Virus record (IMG/VR): IMGVR_UViG_3300047554_000030
Location: 1-20,572 of that record
Reading direction: 5' to 3' (one strand)
Length of the DNA stretch: 20,572 nucleotides
Source of the DNA: a virus
The notes under the pieces are model-generated. The model was not told the DNA's origin. It worked only from the letters and a program-made list of their open reading frames with translations, and searched no databases. Below, in pieces: positions 6,154-14,471 of this stretch; the stretch's first letter is position 1; each line of letters opens with the position of its first letter. A program made the translations under genes and the position numbers.

Positions 6154-6635
6154 TTCTTAGAAAAAGCCTGTGTTCCGAACCAGAATGCAATGATTGAAGA
6201 CACAATCTGCATCTCTTCAGTTGTGAATACTTGGTCTAAAGCTGTTACAAAGTCTACACCTGTGTGAATAGCCCAACCAAGAGACACAAAGTTAATCAAA
6301 AATAGCTCAAGAACGAATAAATATGTTACAATCGGTCTTACAGAAGCTCTTAAGTTTTTAACCCAAGTTGATGTACCTTCATTTAAGGATTTATCATGGT
6401 CATATATAGCAGTCATTACCTGAGCGTTGGTTTGCATTTCTATTTGGTCAGTCCGAATCTCCTCGACCTTGGCTTGCGCTGCGTAGCCTCTTTCTAGCAT
6501 CTGTAGCTCACGCTCAGTTTGCATCTTGGCTAATTCTAGCTCATGCTTCTTGTCAGACTTGTCTTGGAAAAAGTCCAATGCTTTTGGTAAACCACCCATA
6601 AGGAAGGACAAAACGGTTGATAAAAGTGATAACAT
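6150..6635 (-). CDS. Holin, 3-TM type (GTA-holin-like), 161 aa
   Basis: Membrane protein resembling the 'holin of 3TMs, for gene-transfer release' family. Hydrophobic segments are an N-terminal one (LLSTVLSFLMGGL, 3-15), a long one (about 101-123, PIVTYLFVLELFLINFVSLGW) and a C-terminal one (about 143-157, IVSSIIAFWFGTQAF). Between the first two is a highly charged helical region (about 25-75), likely coiled coil. It lies directly upstream of the lysozyme with a 4-base overlap, the classic holin-endolysin pair. Its ribosome site (AAGGAG, 7 bases before ATG) is much better than that of the lysozyme. The family role is forming the inner-membrane lesion that releases the lysozyme. Confidence 0.75.
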   Translation of the reverse strand: MLSLLSTVLSFLMGGLPKALDFFQDKSDKKHELELAKMQTERELQMLERGYAAQAKVEEIRTDQIEMQTNAQVMTAIYDHDKSLNEGTSTWVKNLRASVRPIVTYLFVLELFLINFVSLGWAIHTGVDFVTALDQVFTTEEMQIVSSIIAFWFGTQAFSKK

Positions 6636-6638
6636 GAC

Positions 6639-7082
6639 TTACTCCTTGCTATTTGCTAATGGGTTATCTAAAGCTCGTTTAATCTTCATGTCGGTCTCAC
6701 GACGCATCTCTCGTAGGTCTTTGTCGACATCTCTTGAGAGTTGTTTTCCGTCTCTTTCAACCTGTTCAACAACCTTCTCTAATCGACGAACATCGTTCTT
6801 AATGTCATTCTTAATATCTCTTGTATAGTCGTTGACTTTAGCTGTAGACTCTTCCAAAGTAGCTAATCTTGTCTCAATGTTAGACAAATCAGGTGCTACA
6901 TAACCATCAATCTTTTTCTTGTAAGACTGGTCTTTAGCATACCACTCGAAAGCACCCCACAATGTACCACCAATGATAGGTAATACAGTTACAGCAATCA
7001 TCAATAGCTTGTTAGAGTATTTAAGCTTGTATCCACCGATACTGAACTCATAATCAGGCTTTTTATCTTCTCCACTGCTCAT
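6639..7082 (-). CDS. Single-TM protein with periplasmic coiled coil; candidate inner-membrane spanin
   Basis: A 147-aa protein: a charged N-terminal tail, one membrane segment (about 26-45, LLMIAVTVLPIIGGTLWGAF), then about 85 residues of Lys/Asp/Glu/Arg-rich helix with heptad pattern (NIETRLATLEEST through RRLEKVVEQVE). Lys residues before the segment suggest N-in/C-out topology, the layout of an inner-membrane spanin. It sits three bases upstream of the holin gene in a spanin-like position. No matching outer-membrane lipoprotein is obvious, so the spanin role is inference; an accessory holin is possible. The start is ATG 7082, with GGAG seven bases upstream; a TTG at 7085 is in frame but less likely. 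The gene overlaps the end of its upstream neighbour. Confidence 0.65.
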   Translation of the reverse strand: MSSGEDKKPDYEFSIGGYKLKYSNKLLMIAVTVLPIIGGTLWGAFEWYAKDQSYKKKIDGYVAPDLSNIETRLATLEESTAKVNDYTRDIKNDIKNDVRRLEKVVEQVERDGKQLSRDVDKDLREMRRETDMKIKRALDNPLANSKE

Positions 7083-8271
7083 CAACCATCTCCTCGTGTT
7101 TTAGTTGGCTATTCATTATTAAGTTATACATTGCCCTATTATTATCTTGTATGGGCTTTTTAATCATCTTTTGGTAAGCTAAATCCAATATTATTGGTGC
7201 TTTATACTCGTGAACAGGCTGTGTTATAACAGGTGCTGTCTGCGTGACTTCATTCTTAGCCTCAGTTCTGTTCTGCTTTGCGACGGGTTTAGTTTCCTCT
7301 TTCTTCTCAGTCTTTGGTTCTGCCTGGGAAATACTACTTGTAGCTGTCGTAGTAGTTTGTTGAGTCGATATCGTTGCATTGACTGGTCTCGTAATTATTT
7401 CGTTGACAACTGGGTCAGACACGACAGGAGTTTCAATAGAGACTGTGCCTGTTGTACTGACTTGGACAGTTGGTGCTGAAACAGTAACTGTTGGTGCTGA
7501 CACAACATGAGCAAGTGCGTAAGCTTCTGCGTATCCTGGACAGGCTCTGTCATACAACGAGCTAAGGCTGCATTGTTGATTGAAATAAGCCTGAGCATAT
7601 CCTGGACAGCTTGCGTCATATAGAGCATTCAGTGAGCATTGTTGAGTTAAATAAGCCGCTGCATAACCTGCACAGGTAGGACTCGATAGAGGGTCTACTA
7701 AGCATAAGTCTCCTGTAGATTGTGTAATATACGACACAATTTCGTTACTACTGAACCCTGCACCATGATAATACTGTGTGTACTCACCTAATGATGTATC
7801 ACCAGTTCTACCGATTGTTACAGGTCTCCAAGTGCTAATATTGACCTTTTCATAATGCATACCAATGTAGCCACTAGGTCTAATCTCAACACCGAAAGTA
7901 TTTAAGTTTTGCGGAGCACCGTATTCACTGATGTTTTCCCACTTGTATCGCTGGTAAGTTGATGTACCTTCTGTTAGGAATTTTCCTTGACCATAGTTAA
8001 TCAAGTCAGTTTGTAAAGGCATGATTGCAAAGTTAAACGGAGTACCGTTACTTGTTCTTAAATCGAATCCTGTACAACACCAACTATTTGTAGGATTGAG
8101 AAACCCAACAACACCGTTACTGAACATATAAGATTCAGTAAAGACACGACCATAATAAGGGAATGGAAACTGGAGTGGAACTCTAGCATACCCATCATCG
8201 TATATCTGATGTTGGACTATTTGTGCCTGTGCTATGCCCATACAGGCTAAGAAGGCTACAATCCATCTCAT
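7063..8271 (-). CDS. Exported protein with nidogen-like domain, CPGYAxAY/QQC repeats and Pro/Lys/Glu-rich stalk, 402 aa
   Basis: Function unknown. Residues 1-16 form a signal peptide (MRWIVAFLACMGIAQA, cleavage likely before QIV), so the product reaches the periplasm or envelope. Residues about 20-172 are aromatic-rich, with SNGVVGFLNP, FNTFGVEI-like and SGYIGMHYEKV segments that resemble the NIDO (nidogen-like) beta fold. C65-C66 may be a disulfide. Residues 200-252 are 22-residue repeats: CAGYAAAY, QQC, CPGYAQAY, QQC, CPGYAEAY. Residues 258-345 are Thr/Val/Pro-rich, then Lys/Glu-rich, as in a stalk spanning the periplasm. The gene lies between an exported 4-Cys protein and the lysis cassette. 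It could act in lysis, outer-membrane attachment or exclusion of other phages; nothing visible decides which. Confidence 0.75.
   Translation of the reverse strand: MRWIVAFLACMGIAQAQIVQHQIYDDGYARVPLQFPFPYYGRVFTESYMFSNGVVGFLNPTNSWCCTGFDLRTSNGTPFNFAIMPLQTDLINYGQGKFLTEGTSTYQRYKWENISEYGAPQNLNTFGVEIRPSGYIGMHYEKVNISTWRPVTIGRTGDTSLGEYTQYYHGAGFSSNEIVSYITQSTGDLCLVDPLSSPTCAGYAAAYLTQQCSLNALYDASCPGYAQAYFNQQCSLSSLYDRACPGYAEAYALAHVVSAPTVTVSAPTVQVSTTGTVSIETPVVSDPVVNEIITRPVNATISTQQTTTTATSSISQAEPKTEKKEETKPVAKQNRTEAKNEVTQTAPVITQPVHEYKAPIILDLAYQKMIKKPIQDNNRAMYNLIMNSQLKHEEMVDEQWRR
7516..7674 (-). repeat. In-gene tandem repeat, 22-codon period (CPGYAxAY ... QQCSLxxLYD)
   Basis: Two full units (7674-7609 and 7608-7543) and a partial third (7542-7516) inside the exported protein gene. 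Each starts with C-(A/P)-G-Y-A-x-A-Y and continues with QQCSLxxLYDxx. Conserved cysteines recur at positions 200, 212, 222, 234 and 244 of the protein, a regular 12/10 spacing that suggests disulfide-linked modules. Confidence 0.85.
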
Positions 8272-8702
8272 TTAATCTTTGGTCGACTAGGTTTCATGTC
8301 TGGGTTATTATCCCAGTGTTCTTTAGCAGCCATGCCAACTTTACCCTCAATAGGACATGGTGTTCCTGCATCCCACATACCCCACCAGTTGTTAGCGTCT
8401 TGACACATCACAGCTACAGCAGCAGTCTTCATTTGCATATTGAACAAAGACTCTGCCTTAATAATCATCTCACAGTTACTGTCTCTAACAGTTGTTCCCA
8501 TCGAAATACCAAAGATTTGTGTCTGTACAGCAGCTGCAACACCGCTAGAACACATCTTGTTGTTGATAGTAGTAATAGAAGGACTAATTGCTGATGGAGG
8601 AGGAGACTCTACTTTAGTCTTACTGTTAGAAGTAGACTCAGTAACGATAGGCTGAGCTGCCGCTGCTGAACTAAATAATAGACAAACTAGTAGTTTCTTC
8701 AT
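8268..8702 (-). CDS. Exported four-cysteine phage protein of unknown function, 144 aa
   Basis: Residues 1-16 form a clear signal peptide (MKKLLVCLLFSSAAAA, cleavage near AQP). After a Ser/Pro/Thr-rich linker, a domain from residue 50 to 132 carries four cysteines (C51, C77, C100, C116), an even number as expected for periplasmic disulfides. It includes MKTAAVAVMCQDANNWWGMWDAGTPCP. A similar C...aalllC...M..AGtPCP pattern occurs, as far as I recall, in other phage proteins of unknown role. Coupled by ATGA overlaps on both sides, it is made together with the last internal virion protein and the Cys-repeat protein. It may be an envelope-located partner of the latter; this is inference from shared export and adjacency. 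Confidence 0.75.
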   Translation of the reverse strand: MKKLLVCLLFSSAAAAQPIVTESTSNSKTKVESPPPSAISPSITTINNKMCSSGVAAAVQTQIFGISMGTTVRDSNCEMIIKAESLFNMQMKTAAVAVMCQDANNWWGMWDAGTPCPIEGKVGMAAKEHWDNNPDMKPSRPKIK

Positions 8703-10738
8703 TGATTTCCCTGTTCTAGTTCACGAATACGACGCTGAACGGCTTCTAAATCTCCAGAAGGCTGCTCCATTTGAGGTGTTTGTTGTCTAGCGGTTGGGAC
8801 AGTACCTGCTGCTGAGTATTTAGACAAAAAGTTTAGAGTATCCGCATAAGTCTGAGGTAGTGGTTTATTAGTTACTTTTTGATTAGCTAAGTATCTCAAC
8901 ATAGATTGTCCTTGCGGATTAGTCATCATCCATGCTAATTTTTCAGAGCTTGCTGCAGAACCAGACACCATGTTCATTATATCTTGAACAGTTGCCACAG
9001 CTTTTCCAACAGTCCAACCACCGCCAACAGCTGCTGCCTCTGTCACAGTTCCTTGTAACTGTCCTTGAATAGACTCTACAGGACCTACTGGTTTTTTATT
9101 GATTGACTCTAAATCTCTAATCAGAACACCGACTTTTGCCTTTTCTCCAGGTGTTTTAAATAAAAAATCATTTAAACCTAAAGCACCTTGCTCAGATTTT
9201 TGCTTTGTTACTTCTTTAAGATTTTGCAATAGTTTATTCGTGTCTCCCTTAGCGTCATCAAGAAGCTGTTGCATTGTTCTATTACGCAATGAAGCAACAA
9301 TGTCAGGTCTGTTTGATTCTAGTAAATTAAGCATTACAACACGCTCTGTTGGTGTTGCCTGTGTTAAATACTGAACTGTTTCTGTAGGGTCTAATGCTGA
9401 TGGATTATCTTTCATAAATTTCTTTACAAAAGGAGTTTCAGCGTAAGCATCTAACTCTTTTAAACCGTCTCTAAATTGGTCACGAGCTGTTGTTAATTCT
9501 TTAGCACCTTTAACATTGCTTTGTACTGCTGTGTCTAAGTCATCTCTGAAACCATTAAGAACTCGACGAGCAATACCTTTTACAGTTCCTGGAGCAACTC
9601 CTTTAAACACATTATCAGTACCACCAGGCATTGAAAACTCACCTGTTTTAGCAGCTTTACCCCAAGATTCTAAGTTCTTTTGTAGTTCTGCAATAGTGAG
9701 CTTTTGTGTTCTTTCTGGAACAACATACGCAGGTTTACCGTCAGCTCCTAACACCAAAGAAGGTTTTTCTTGTTGTGTCATTTGACCTTTTAAATCACGA
9801 AGCTTATCAGCAACTTGTTTTAATTCAATAGGCATTCCTTCAGAAGAATAGTAAGCTATCTGGTCATCTAGTGTTTTATTTAATCCAGTAGTTTCAAATA
9901 TTCTTTCATTACCTGCTACTTTTTCGGCAGCAGAAAAGTTTACCCTGTTTTGTGCTCTGAATTTATTTACTAATCTATTATTCTGATAGTTAACAGCATC
10001 AATAACACCTTTATTAATATCTGTTGCTGTTAAATTCTGATTAGCACTAAATTTTTGAATCTTAGATGCAAAATCTTCTGCTGAATCAGCTTGTGATAAA
10101 CCAAATCTTTGAAAGATTGGTGCTCCACCTTCTGTCTTAGCAACTGCAGCCTCTTGTCTTAACAATGATTCTGCACCAGTTCTTTGCCCAGCAGTCATTG
10201 GAATACCTGTTTCTTCAGAAACTGTTGGTTTTCCTGTTAATGGGATATTTCTACGAACAGTTGTAGCAGCTGCTGAAAATAAACTTGGCAATAAACCAAC
10301 TACCATCTGTCCAGTAGGAGACTCAGGAAATAATCCTTTAGCTGCCATGTTTGACAAACCGCCAATTAAACCAGCAGTTCCTACAGCAACTGTTCCGACT
10401 AAAGGACCTGCTAAATACGCAGGAGCAGCCATTGCAGCAGCTGGTGTTGCTCCTTCTGTAAAACGATAAATAGCTTGTTCTGCTCCTGATTTAGGCTCTT
10501 CTGGTATTTGAAATACATCTCTGGCAATAGCAGTAGGAGATGTTTGTTTAACACCAGCCAAGTTTTGACCTATTTGTACTGGAATTGACACCACTTCAGG
10601 AACAAAACCTAACAAATTAGTAGCTCCTGATTCAGCACCGCCTAAAGCTGCTCTTGCGCCTGATGCAATTGCTTCACCTGTTGTTCGTCCTTCACGACGA
10701 GCTATCTCAGCTCTTACAGCATCTAAATCAGTCGCCAT
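8699..10738 (-). CDS. Large internal virion / DNA ejection protein, gp16-position, 679 aa
   Basis: Third of three consecutive large proteins following adaptor and nozzle, in the position of T7 gp16. Such proteins sit inside the capsid and are ejected into the envelope to make a DNA channel. The first 145 residues are Ala/Gly-rich with hydrophobic stretches (AAAMAAPAYLAGPLVGTVAVGTAGLIGGL, about 98-126) that could insert into a membrane. The middle and C-terminal parts are long charged helices with few aromatic residues. It is about half the length of T7 gp16 (1318 aa), and I see no lytic transglycosylase motif. It starts at a TAATG overlap and ends in an ATGA overlap. The assignment rests on order and composition, not on a sequence match. 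Confidence 0.65.
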   Translation of the reverse strand: MATDLDAVRAEIARREGRTTGEAIASGARAALGGAESGATNLLGFVPEVVSIPVQIGQNLAGVKQTSPTAIARDVFQIPEEPKSGAEQAIYRFTEGATPAAAMAAPAYLAGPLVGTVAVGTAGLIGGLSNMAAKGLFPESPTGQMVVGLLPSLFSAAATTVRRNIPLTGKPTVSEETGIPMTAGQRTGAESLLRQEAAVAKTEGGAPIFQRFGLSQADSAEDFASKIQKFSANQNLTATDINKGVIDAVNYQNNRLVNKFRAQNRVNFSAAEKVAGNERIFETTGLNKTLDDQIAYYSSEGMPIELKQVADKLRDLKGQMTQQEKPSLVLGADGKPAYVVPERTQKLTIAELQKNLESWGKAAKTGEFSMPGGTDNVFKGVAPGTVKGIARRVLNGFRDDLDTAVQSNVKGAKELTTARDQFRDGLKELDAYAETPFVKKFMKDNPSALDPTETVQYLTQATPTERVVMLNLLESNRPDIVASLRNRTMQQLLDDAKGDTNKLLQNLKEVTKQKSEQGALGLNDFLFKTPGEKAKVGVLIRDLESINKKPVGPVESIQGQLQGTVTEAAAVGGGWTVGKAVATVQDIMNMVSGSAASSEKLAWMMTNPQGQSMLRYLANQKVTNKPLPQTYADTLNFLSKYSAAGTVPTARQQTPQMEQPSGDLEAVQRRIRELEQGNQ

Positions 10739-11856
10739 TATTTGTTTCCTTTAAGTAACTTTTGCTCAAGGGCTTTTAACTCTTCTAAAGACATATTCTG
10801 TAAAGGGTCTGCTGCAACAGGAGACTGAGGTAATGGTCTCTCATATCCTGCAAACGAACCTTTATTTTGTCTATAGTAATTAAGCCCTTCAGAAGCATCT
10901 TTAAGATTTTTACGCTGAATTGTAAGCATATCGTTAATAAAAGATACCGCAACTTCTGGCTGCATTGAGCCTTTAGCAAACCTATCTAAAGATGCTTGGA
11001 AGTCTCTATCTGTTGGGTTTACACCAAGTTGTTTAGCAACTGCAGAAGCAAGTTCAATTCTATTAGCATTAAATTTATCTGTGTTAGCTAATAAAGAAAT
11101 TGTATCTCTGTCTCTGATGCCTAAAGAAGCTAAAGAATTTAAGAACACTGCTCTTGCGTCAGCAAAAGAACCTTGAACCATTCCTCTGTTAACAGACTTT
11201 AACTGTTCTTCTAAACGAGGAATTGTTCTTTCTGCAGCATCTCTAATCTTAACTAAATTCTCCGCATCTTTTTTATCAATATCAAGAATATTTTTTTCAC
11301 CAGCATCTACTCTGATATTTGTTTTCTGACTAAATCTGCTATAAGGGTCTCCTAGAGTTTTTAGAATATTTCCGTCTTTATCAACAAGAACTTTCTGAAC
11401 CATTTCTGGATTGCCAGGAACACCGACTTCAATCTCTTTACGACCTAAAATACGAGTTTCTTCTACTGTTTTACCAATGCCAGCAGCAGTGCTTGCTCGT
11501 TGTTGAGCCAACATAATAGCTTGTTGTGCACCAGCAGAGTCACCTTGTTGGTTCAAGAACTGAGCCATCTGAACTAAACCTTCTGGAGTTCTAGTATCAA
11601 ACTGTTGTTGTGCTTGTTGTCTTAAACCAGCTAGTCTTTCTTCTGGAGATTGAACACCTAACGCACCACGCAGACCTGCAGCACCTCTTTCAGAAAACAT
11701 TCCTGTTTGACCAAGAATACCGCCTAATAGATTCTGACCTGCTTGTGTTCCTTGAGTGTAAGCTTGTTGTTCTCTAGCCATTTGTAACTGCTGAGGACTA
11801 ACTCCAAATAGAGAGCCTACAATGCTTAGTTGTTCTTTATCAATAGTGTCTGCCAT
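10738..11856 (-). CDS. Internal virion protein, gp15-position, 372 aa
   Basis: Gln/Ala-rich helical protein in the position of T7 gp15, between two other ejection-type proteins. Residues 1-120 are rich in QQ and AQQ helices (PQQLQMAREQQAYTQGTQAG, LRQQAQQQFDTRTPEGL). Residues 120-170 hold a short beta segment (EVGVPGNPEMVQKVLVDKDG), and the rest is charged helix (AERTIPRLEEQLKSVNRG). It has no signal peptide or membrane span. ATG 11856 is nine bases after the upstream stop. Its role in the virion core is inferred from synteny and composition. Confidence 0.6.
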   Translation of the reverse strand: MADTIDKEQLSIVGSLFGVSPQQLQMAREQQAYTQGTQAGQNLLGGILGQTGMFSERGAAGLRGALGVQSPEERLAGLRQQAQQQFDTRTPEGLVQMAQFLNQQGDSAGAQQAIMLAQQRASTAAGIGKTVEETRILGRKEIEVGVPGNPEMVQKVLVDKDGNILKTLGDPYSRFSQKTNIRVDAGEKNILDIDKKDAENLVKIRDAAERTIPRLEEQLKSVNRGMVQGSFADARAVFLNSLASLGIRDRDTISLLANTDKFNANRIELASAVAKQLGVNPTDRDFQASLDRFAKGSMQPEVAVSFINDMLTIQRKNLKDASEGLNYYRQNKGSFAGYERPLPQSPVAADPLQNMSLEELKALEQKLLKGNK

Positions 11857-11865
11857 GTTAGTTCC

Positions 11866-14070
11866 TTAAGATAACCAGTTACCGATTGCTGTTGATAAGC
11901 CTTGTTGAGCTGCAGTAACAAGAGGATTTACAGCACTGCTTAGAGCCTGTCCTTGACCGTAGATACCTGCTAACTGACCTTGTAGTGCAGTTTGAGCAGC
12001 TGTTTGTCCACCTAGTAAGCCTAATTGACCTACTCGACCGCCAGCAGCAGACGCAAGTGTACCAAGATTAGTAGATAATGTCAATGGTTGTTGTGCATAA
12101 CCTTCTAATGTGTTAGCAGCACCAAATAAGCCAGTTCCTGTAGCAATCTGTTGATTCAACAAATTCTGAGCGTATGTCGGAGCATTAGCAGCTAACTGAG
12201 CATCTTGTTGAGCAAGAGCATTGTAATAAGCAGCCATTTCAGGGTTAGTAGCCATTAAACCTGCAGCATTAGGAGCGTATCCTGCTCTAGTACCGCCAGT
12301 AGCCAAACCAGTAGTTCCTCTTTGGAACTGTCTGTTACGCAACTGAGCTAACTGTTGCTCACGACCTGGAGCTAATAAACCTTGTTGCTGTGCAATATAT
12401 TGAGCTTGTACATCAGCAGTGTTTGTAGTTGTCGGCAATGCTGAAGCACCTAGACCAAATAGATTCTGTACTTGTTGCTGTACTTGTGCTGTCGGTGTGT
12501 AACCTGCAGACACTAATTGACCTGTTGTAGGGTCAAATTTGAACTGTGAAGTACCGAATGCAGTTGTTGTTCCTACAGGTTTAAATGTAGCAGCTTGTTG
12601 CGCTTGTTGTGTCGCTGCTTGTTGCTGGGCTACATTCTGTGCATAAGCTTCTTGTAGTTTGCCTAGTTGATTCTGAGACAAGAAATAATTAACACCTGCA
12701 CCTAGTAAACCACCAGCAGTCTGATTACCTGTTGCTAACTGACCAGCTGTGTTACCAGATACTGTTTTACCACCTAATAACAAAGACTTCAAAGCAGAAG
12801 TAGCAACTGATTTAGCACCAGACATAAGATTGTCAAACAAACCGCTAGTAGCTGCACCTATCGGTGCTCCTGTAGCACTGTTGACTGCTTGAGCATACCC
12901 AGAGTTAGTGTCAAGAACATAAGTTCCACCACTATAGTCTGTTACGATAGCTGAACCATCATCAAAGGTCTGAATTGAAGACCCATCGTCAAACATTTGA
13001 ATGTTATCTTCCATAGTTGTTCCTTGCCCACTTAAGGCATTAACTGCGTAGTTTTTCTCTAAAAAGGTTGGTGTATTTTCTTGAATAAAACCTTGTAACT
13101 GGTTTTGTAGTCCACTGATTTGTTGATTAACAGCACCAAATTGTTGCTGCACAGATTCACCTAAAGTACCGTATTGTTGAGACACAATTTGAGATACTTG
13201 AGACTCAGTTAAACCAGCATTTCTTAACGAAGTAATATCTTGTTGAATCTGTGATACTTGGTCGTTAAAAGATGTTTGTAAACCAGCTATTTGATTATAA
13301 ACAGAATCTGATAATTGTCCATATTGTGTTTGTACAATATTCTGTACTTGAGACTCAGTTAACCCTGCAGCTCTTAAAGATGCAATGTCATCTTGAATCA
13401 TTCCAACATCTTGTGATGTTAATTGTTGGTTCTGTTGTAGCTCTGTAGCCCAAGAAGGAACTGTGTTAGAAATAACATTACCAGCAGCGTCTACTGTAGC
13501 TGGTGAAGACAAATCAACTACAGGAGGAAGCGTTGAATCTGTTGTTGAACCACTAAGTAAATTTGCAGCAGTATCAAAAGCTGTATTAACACCTGCCGTG
13601 ATACCACCAGAAGCAGCTCCTGTTAATAAACCTTGTTCAATCGAGTTACCTGTTAGTGCAGCACCTGTGCCTCCTGCAGCAGCACCACCAGCAATACCTG
13701 CAGCTAGTTGAGAGCCTGTTTCAGCACCTACAGCACCTGCTGCTTGTCCACCGACAGAACCTGCAGTAGCACCAATAGCACCTGATTTTAAAGCATCTTC
13801 TAAACTTGCACCACTAGCTAATGCACTTCCTGCTGACACTGCACCACCAGCAATAGCAGCACCTGTGGCAGCTGATGTCCCTAGAGCACCTGCAACAGCA
13901 GGACCTCCAACAGCAATAGCACCAATAGTTGCTGCTGTCTTTAAAGGGTCATCTAATGCAGGTTGAATAACATTATCATCAATGAATGAGCCGACATCGC
14001 TAACGACATCGACCGCACTACCGACAACATCTGAAACGACATTAACTACTGAGGAGACTGCACCGCCCAT
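11866..14070 (-). CDS. Large Gly/Ala/Gln-rich internal virion protein with glycine-zipper region, 734 aa
   Basis: First of the large ejection-type proteins, in the T7 gp14 position, but much longer than T7 gp14 (196 aa). Residues 45-165 are almost all Gly, Ala, Ser and Val (AIAVGGPAVAGALGTSAATG and on), with GxxxG spacing like membrane-inserting glycine zippers. Residues 221-320 hold two 50-residue coiled-coil repeats (SLRAAGLTESQVQNIV and SLRNAGLTESQVSQIV). Residues 358-376 show a small repeat of FDDGS. The C-terminal 270 residues are Gln/Ala-rich with an RNRQFQRGTTGLATGGTRAG segment. It starts in a TAATG overlap. A channel-forming role is inferred from these properties; a tape-measure-like role is an alternative but less likely with podovirus neighbours. 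Confidence 0.65.
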   Translation of the reverse strand: MGGAVSSVVNVVSDVVGSAVDVVSDVGSFIDDNVIQPALDDPLKTAATIGAIAVGGPAVAGALGTSAATGAAIAGGAVSAGSALASGASLEDALKSGAIGATAGSVGGQAAGAVGAETGSQLAAGIAGGAAAGGTGAALTGNSIEQGLLTGAASGGITAGVNTAFDTAANLLSGSTTDSTLPPVVDLSSPATVDAAGNVISNTVPSWATELQQNQQLTSQDVGMIQDDIASLRAAGLTESQVQNIVQTQYGQLSDSVYNQIAGLQTSFNDQVSQIQQDITSLRNAGLTESQVSQIVSQQYGTLGESVQQQFGAVNQQISGLQNQLQGFIQENTPTFLEKNYAVNALSGQGTTMEDNIQMFDDGSSIQTFDDGSAIVTDYSGGTYVLDTNSGYAQAVNSATGAPIGAATSGLFDNLMSGAKSVATSALKSLLLGGKTVSGNTAGQLATGNQTAGGLLGAGVNYFLSQNQLGKLQEAYAQNVAQQQAATQQAQQAATFKPVGTTTAFGTSQFKFDPTTGQLVSAGYTPTAQVQQQVQNLFGLGASALPTTTNTADVQAQYIAQQQGLLAPGREQQLAQLRNRQFQRGTTGLATGGTRAGYAPNAAGLMATNPEMAAYYNALAQQDAQLAANAPTYAQNLLNQQIATGTGLFGAANTLEGYAQQPLTLSTNLGTLASAAGGRVGQLGLLGGQTAAQTALQGQLAGIYGQGQALSSAVNPLVTAAQQGLSTAIGNWLS
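13111..13410 (-). repeat. Tandem duplication, 150-base period, inside the 734-aa virion protein gene
   Basis: Two adjacent units (13410-13261 and 13260-13111) encode residues 221-270 and 271-320. Both contain IQxDIxSLRxAGLTESQVxxIVxxQYGxLxxSV at exactly 50 residues' offset. The spacing and high similarity indicate an internal duplication that lengthens a coiled-coil rod. Confidence 0.8.
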
Positions 14071-14471
14071 TATTTAAGCTCCATAGACCATGCAAAGTTC
14101 TTACCTTTTTTATTTATTTCTAAAGGTAAGCCCATTCTTTGCATCATTGATATAAGTTTAAAGTTATCTGTTTCACCAGTTAGCTTTTTAACACCTGCTT
14201 TAGTTACAGCATCAATACCTACTTTAATTGCACCTGCAAGCATATTAGGACTATCTATTGTATACATATGTACTTCTAATGTGCCTGGCTTTGTTCTAAT
14301 ACCGACAAAGACTGTATTGTTATCACGGACAACCATCGCCTTGTTGTCTTTAATTAATTGTTGTAAACCAGCAAAGAACTTCTTTTCATCTTTGCTGAAT
14401 CCACCACGAGCTAAGTCTTGACGAATAATCTCGCTGGCACTAACTTGTTGGTCAACGATTTGAGCAGCCAT
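14070..14471 (-). CDS. gp13-position virion-associated protein, 133 aa
   Basis: Lies between the nozzle/fibre-like genes and the large internal proteins, as T7 gene 13 (138 aa) does, and is nearly the same length. The middle has a beta pattern (KAMVVRDNNTVFVGIRTKPGTLEVHMYTID) followed by helices (AGAIKVGIDAVTKAGVKKL, KLISMMQRMGL) and a final strand (KNFAWSMEL). This beta-to-helix order resembles a degenerate GNAT acetyltransferase fold, but I see no clear acetyl-CoA loop. It may help assemble the internal core. Both ends are TAATG overlaps. Confidence 0.6.
   Translation of the reverse strand: MAAQIVDQQVSASEIIRQDLARGGFSKDEKKFFAGLQQLIKDNKAMVVRDNNTVFVGIRTKPGTLEVHMYTIDSPNMLAGAIKVGIDAVTKAGVKKLTGETDNFKLISMMQRMGLPLEINKKGKNFAWSMELK

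Noticed and set aside
8223-8594. 123-codon open frame on the + strand
   Set aside because: Antisense to two signal-peptide genes with coupled starts; Ser/His/Cys-rich translation with no domain.
13463-13711. 82-codon open frame on the + strand
   Set aside because: Antisense to the Gly/Ala-rich part of the 734-aa virion protein; an artefact of biased composition.
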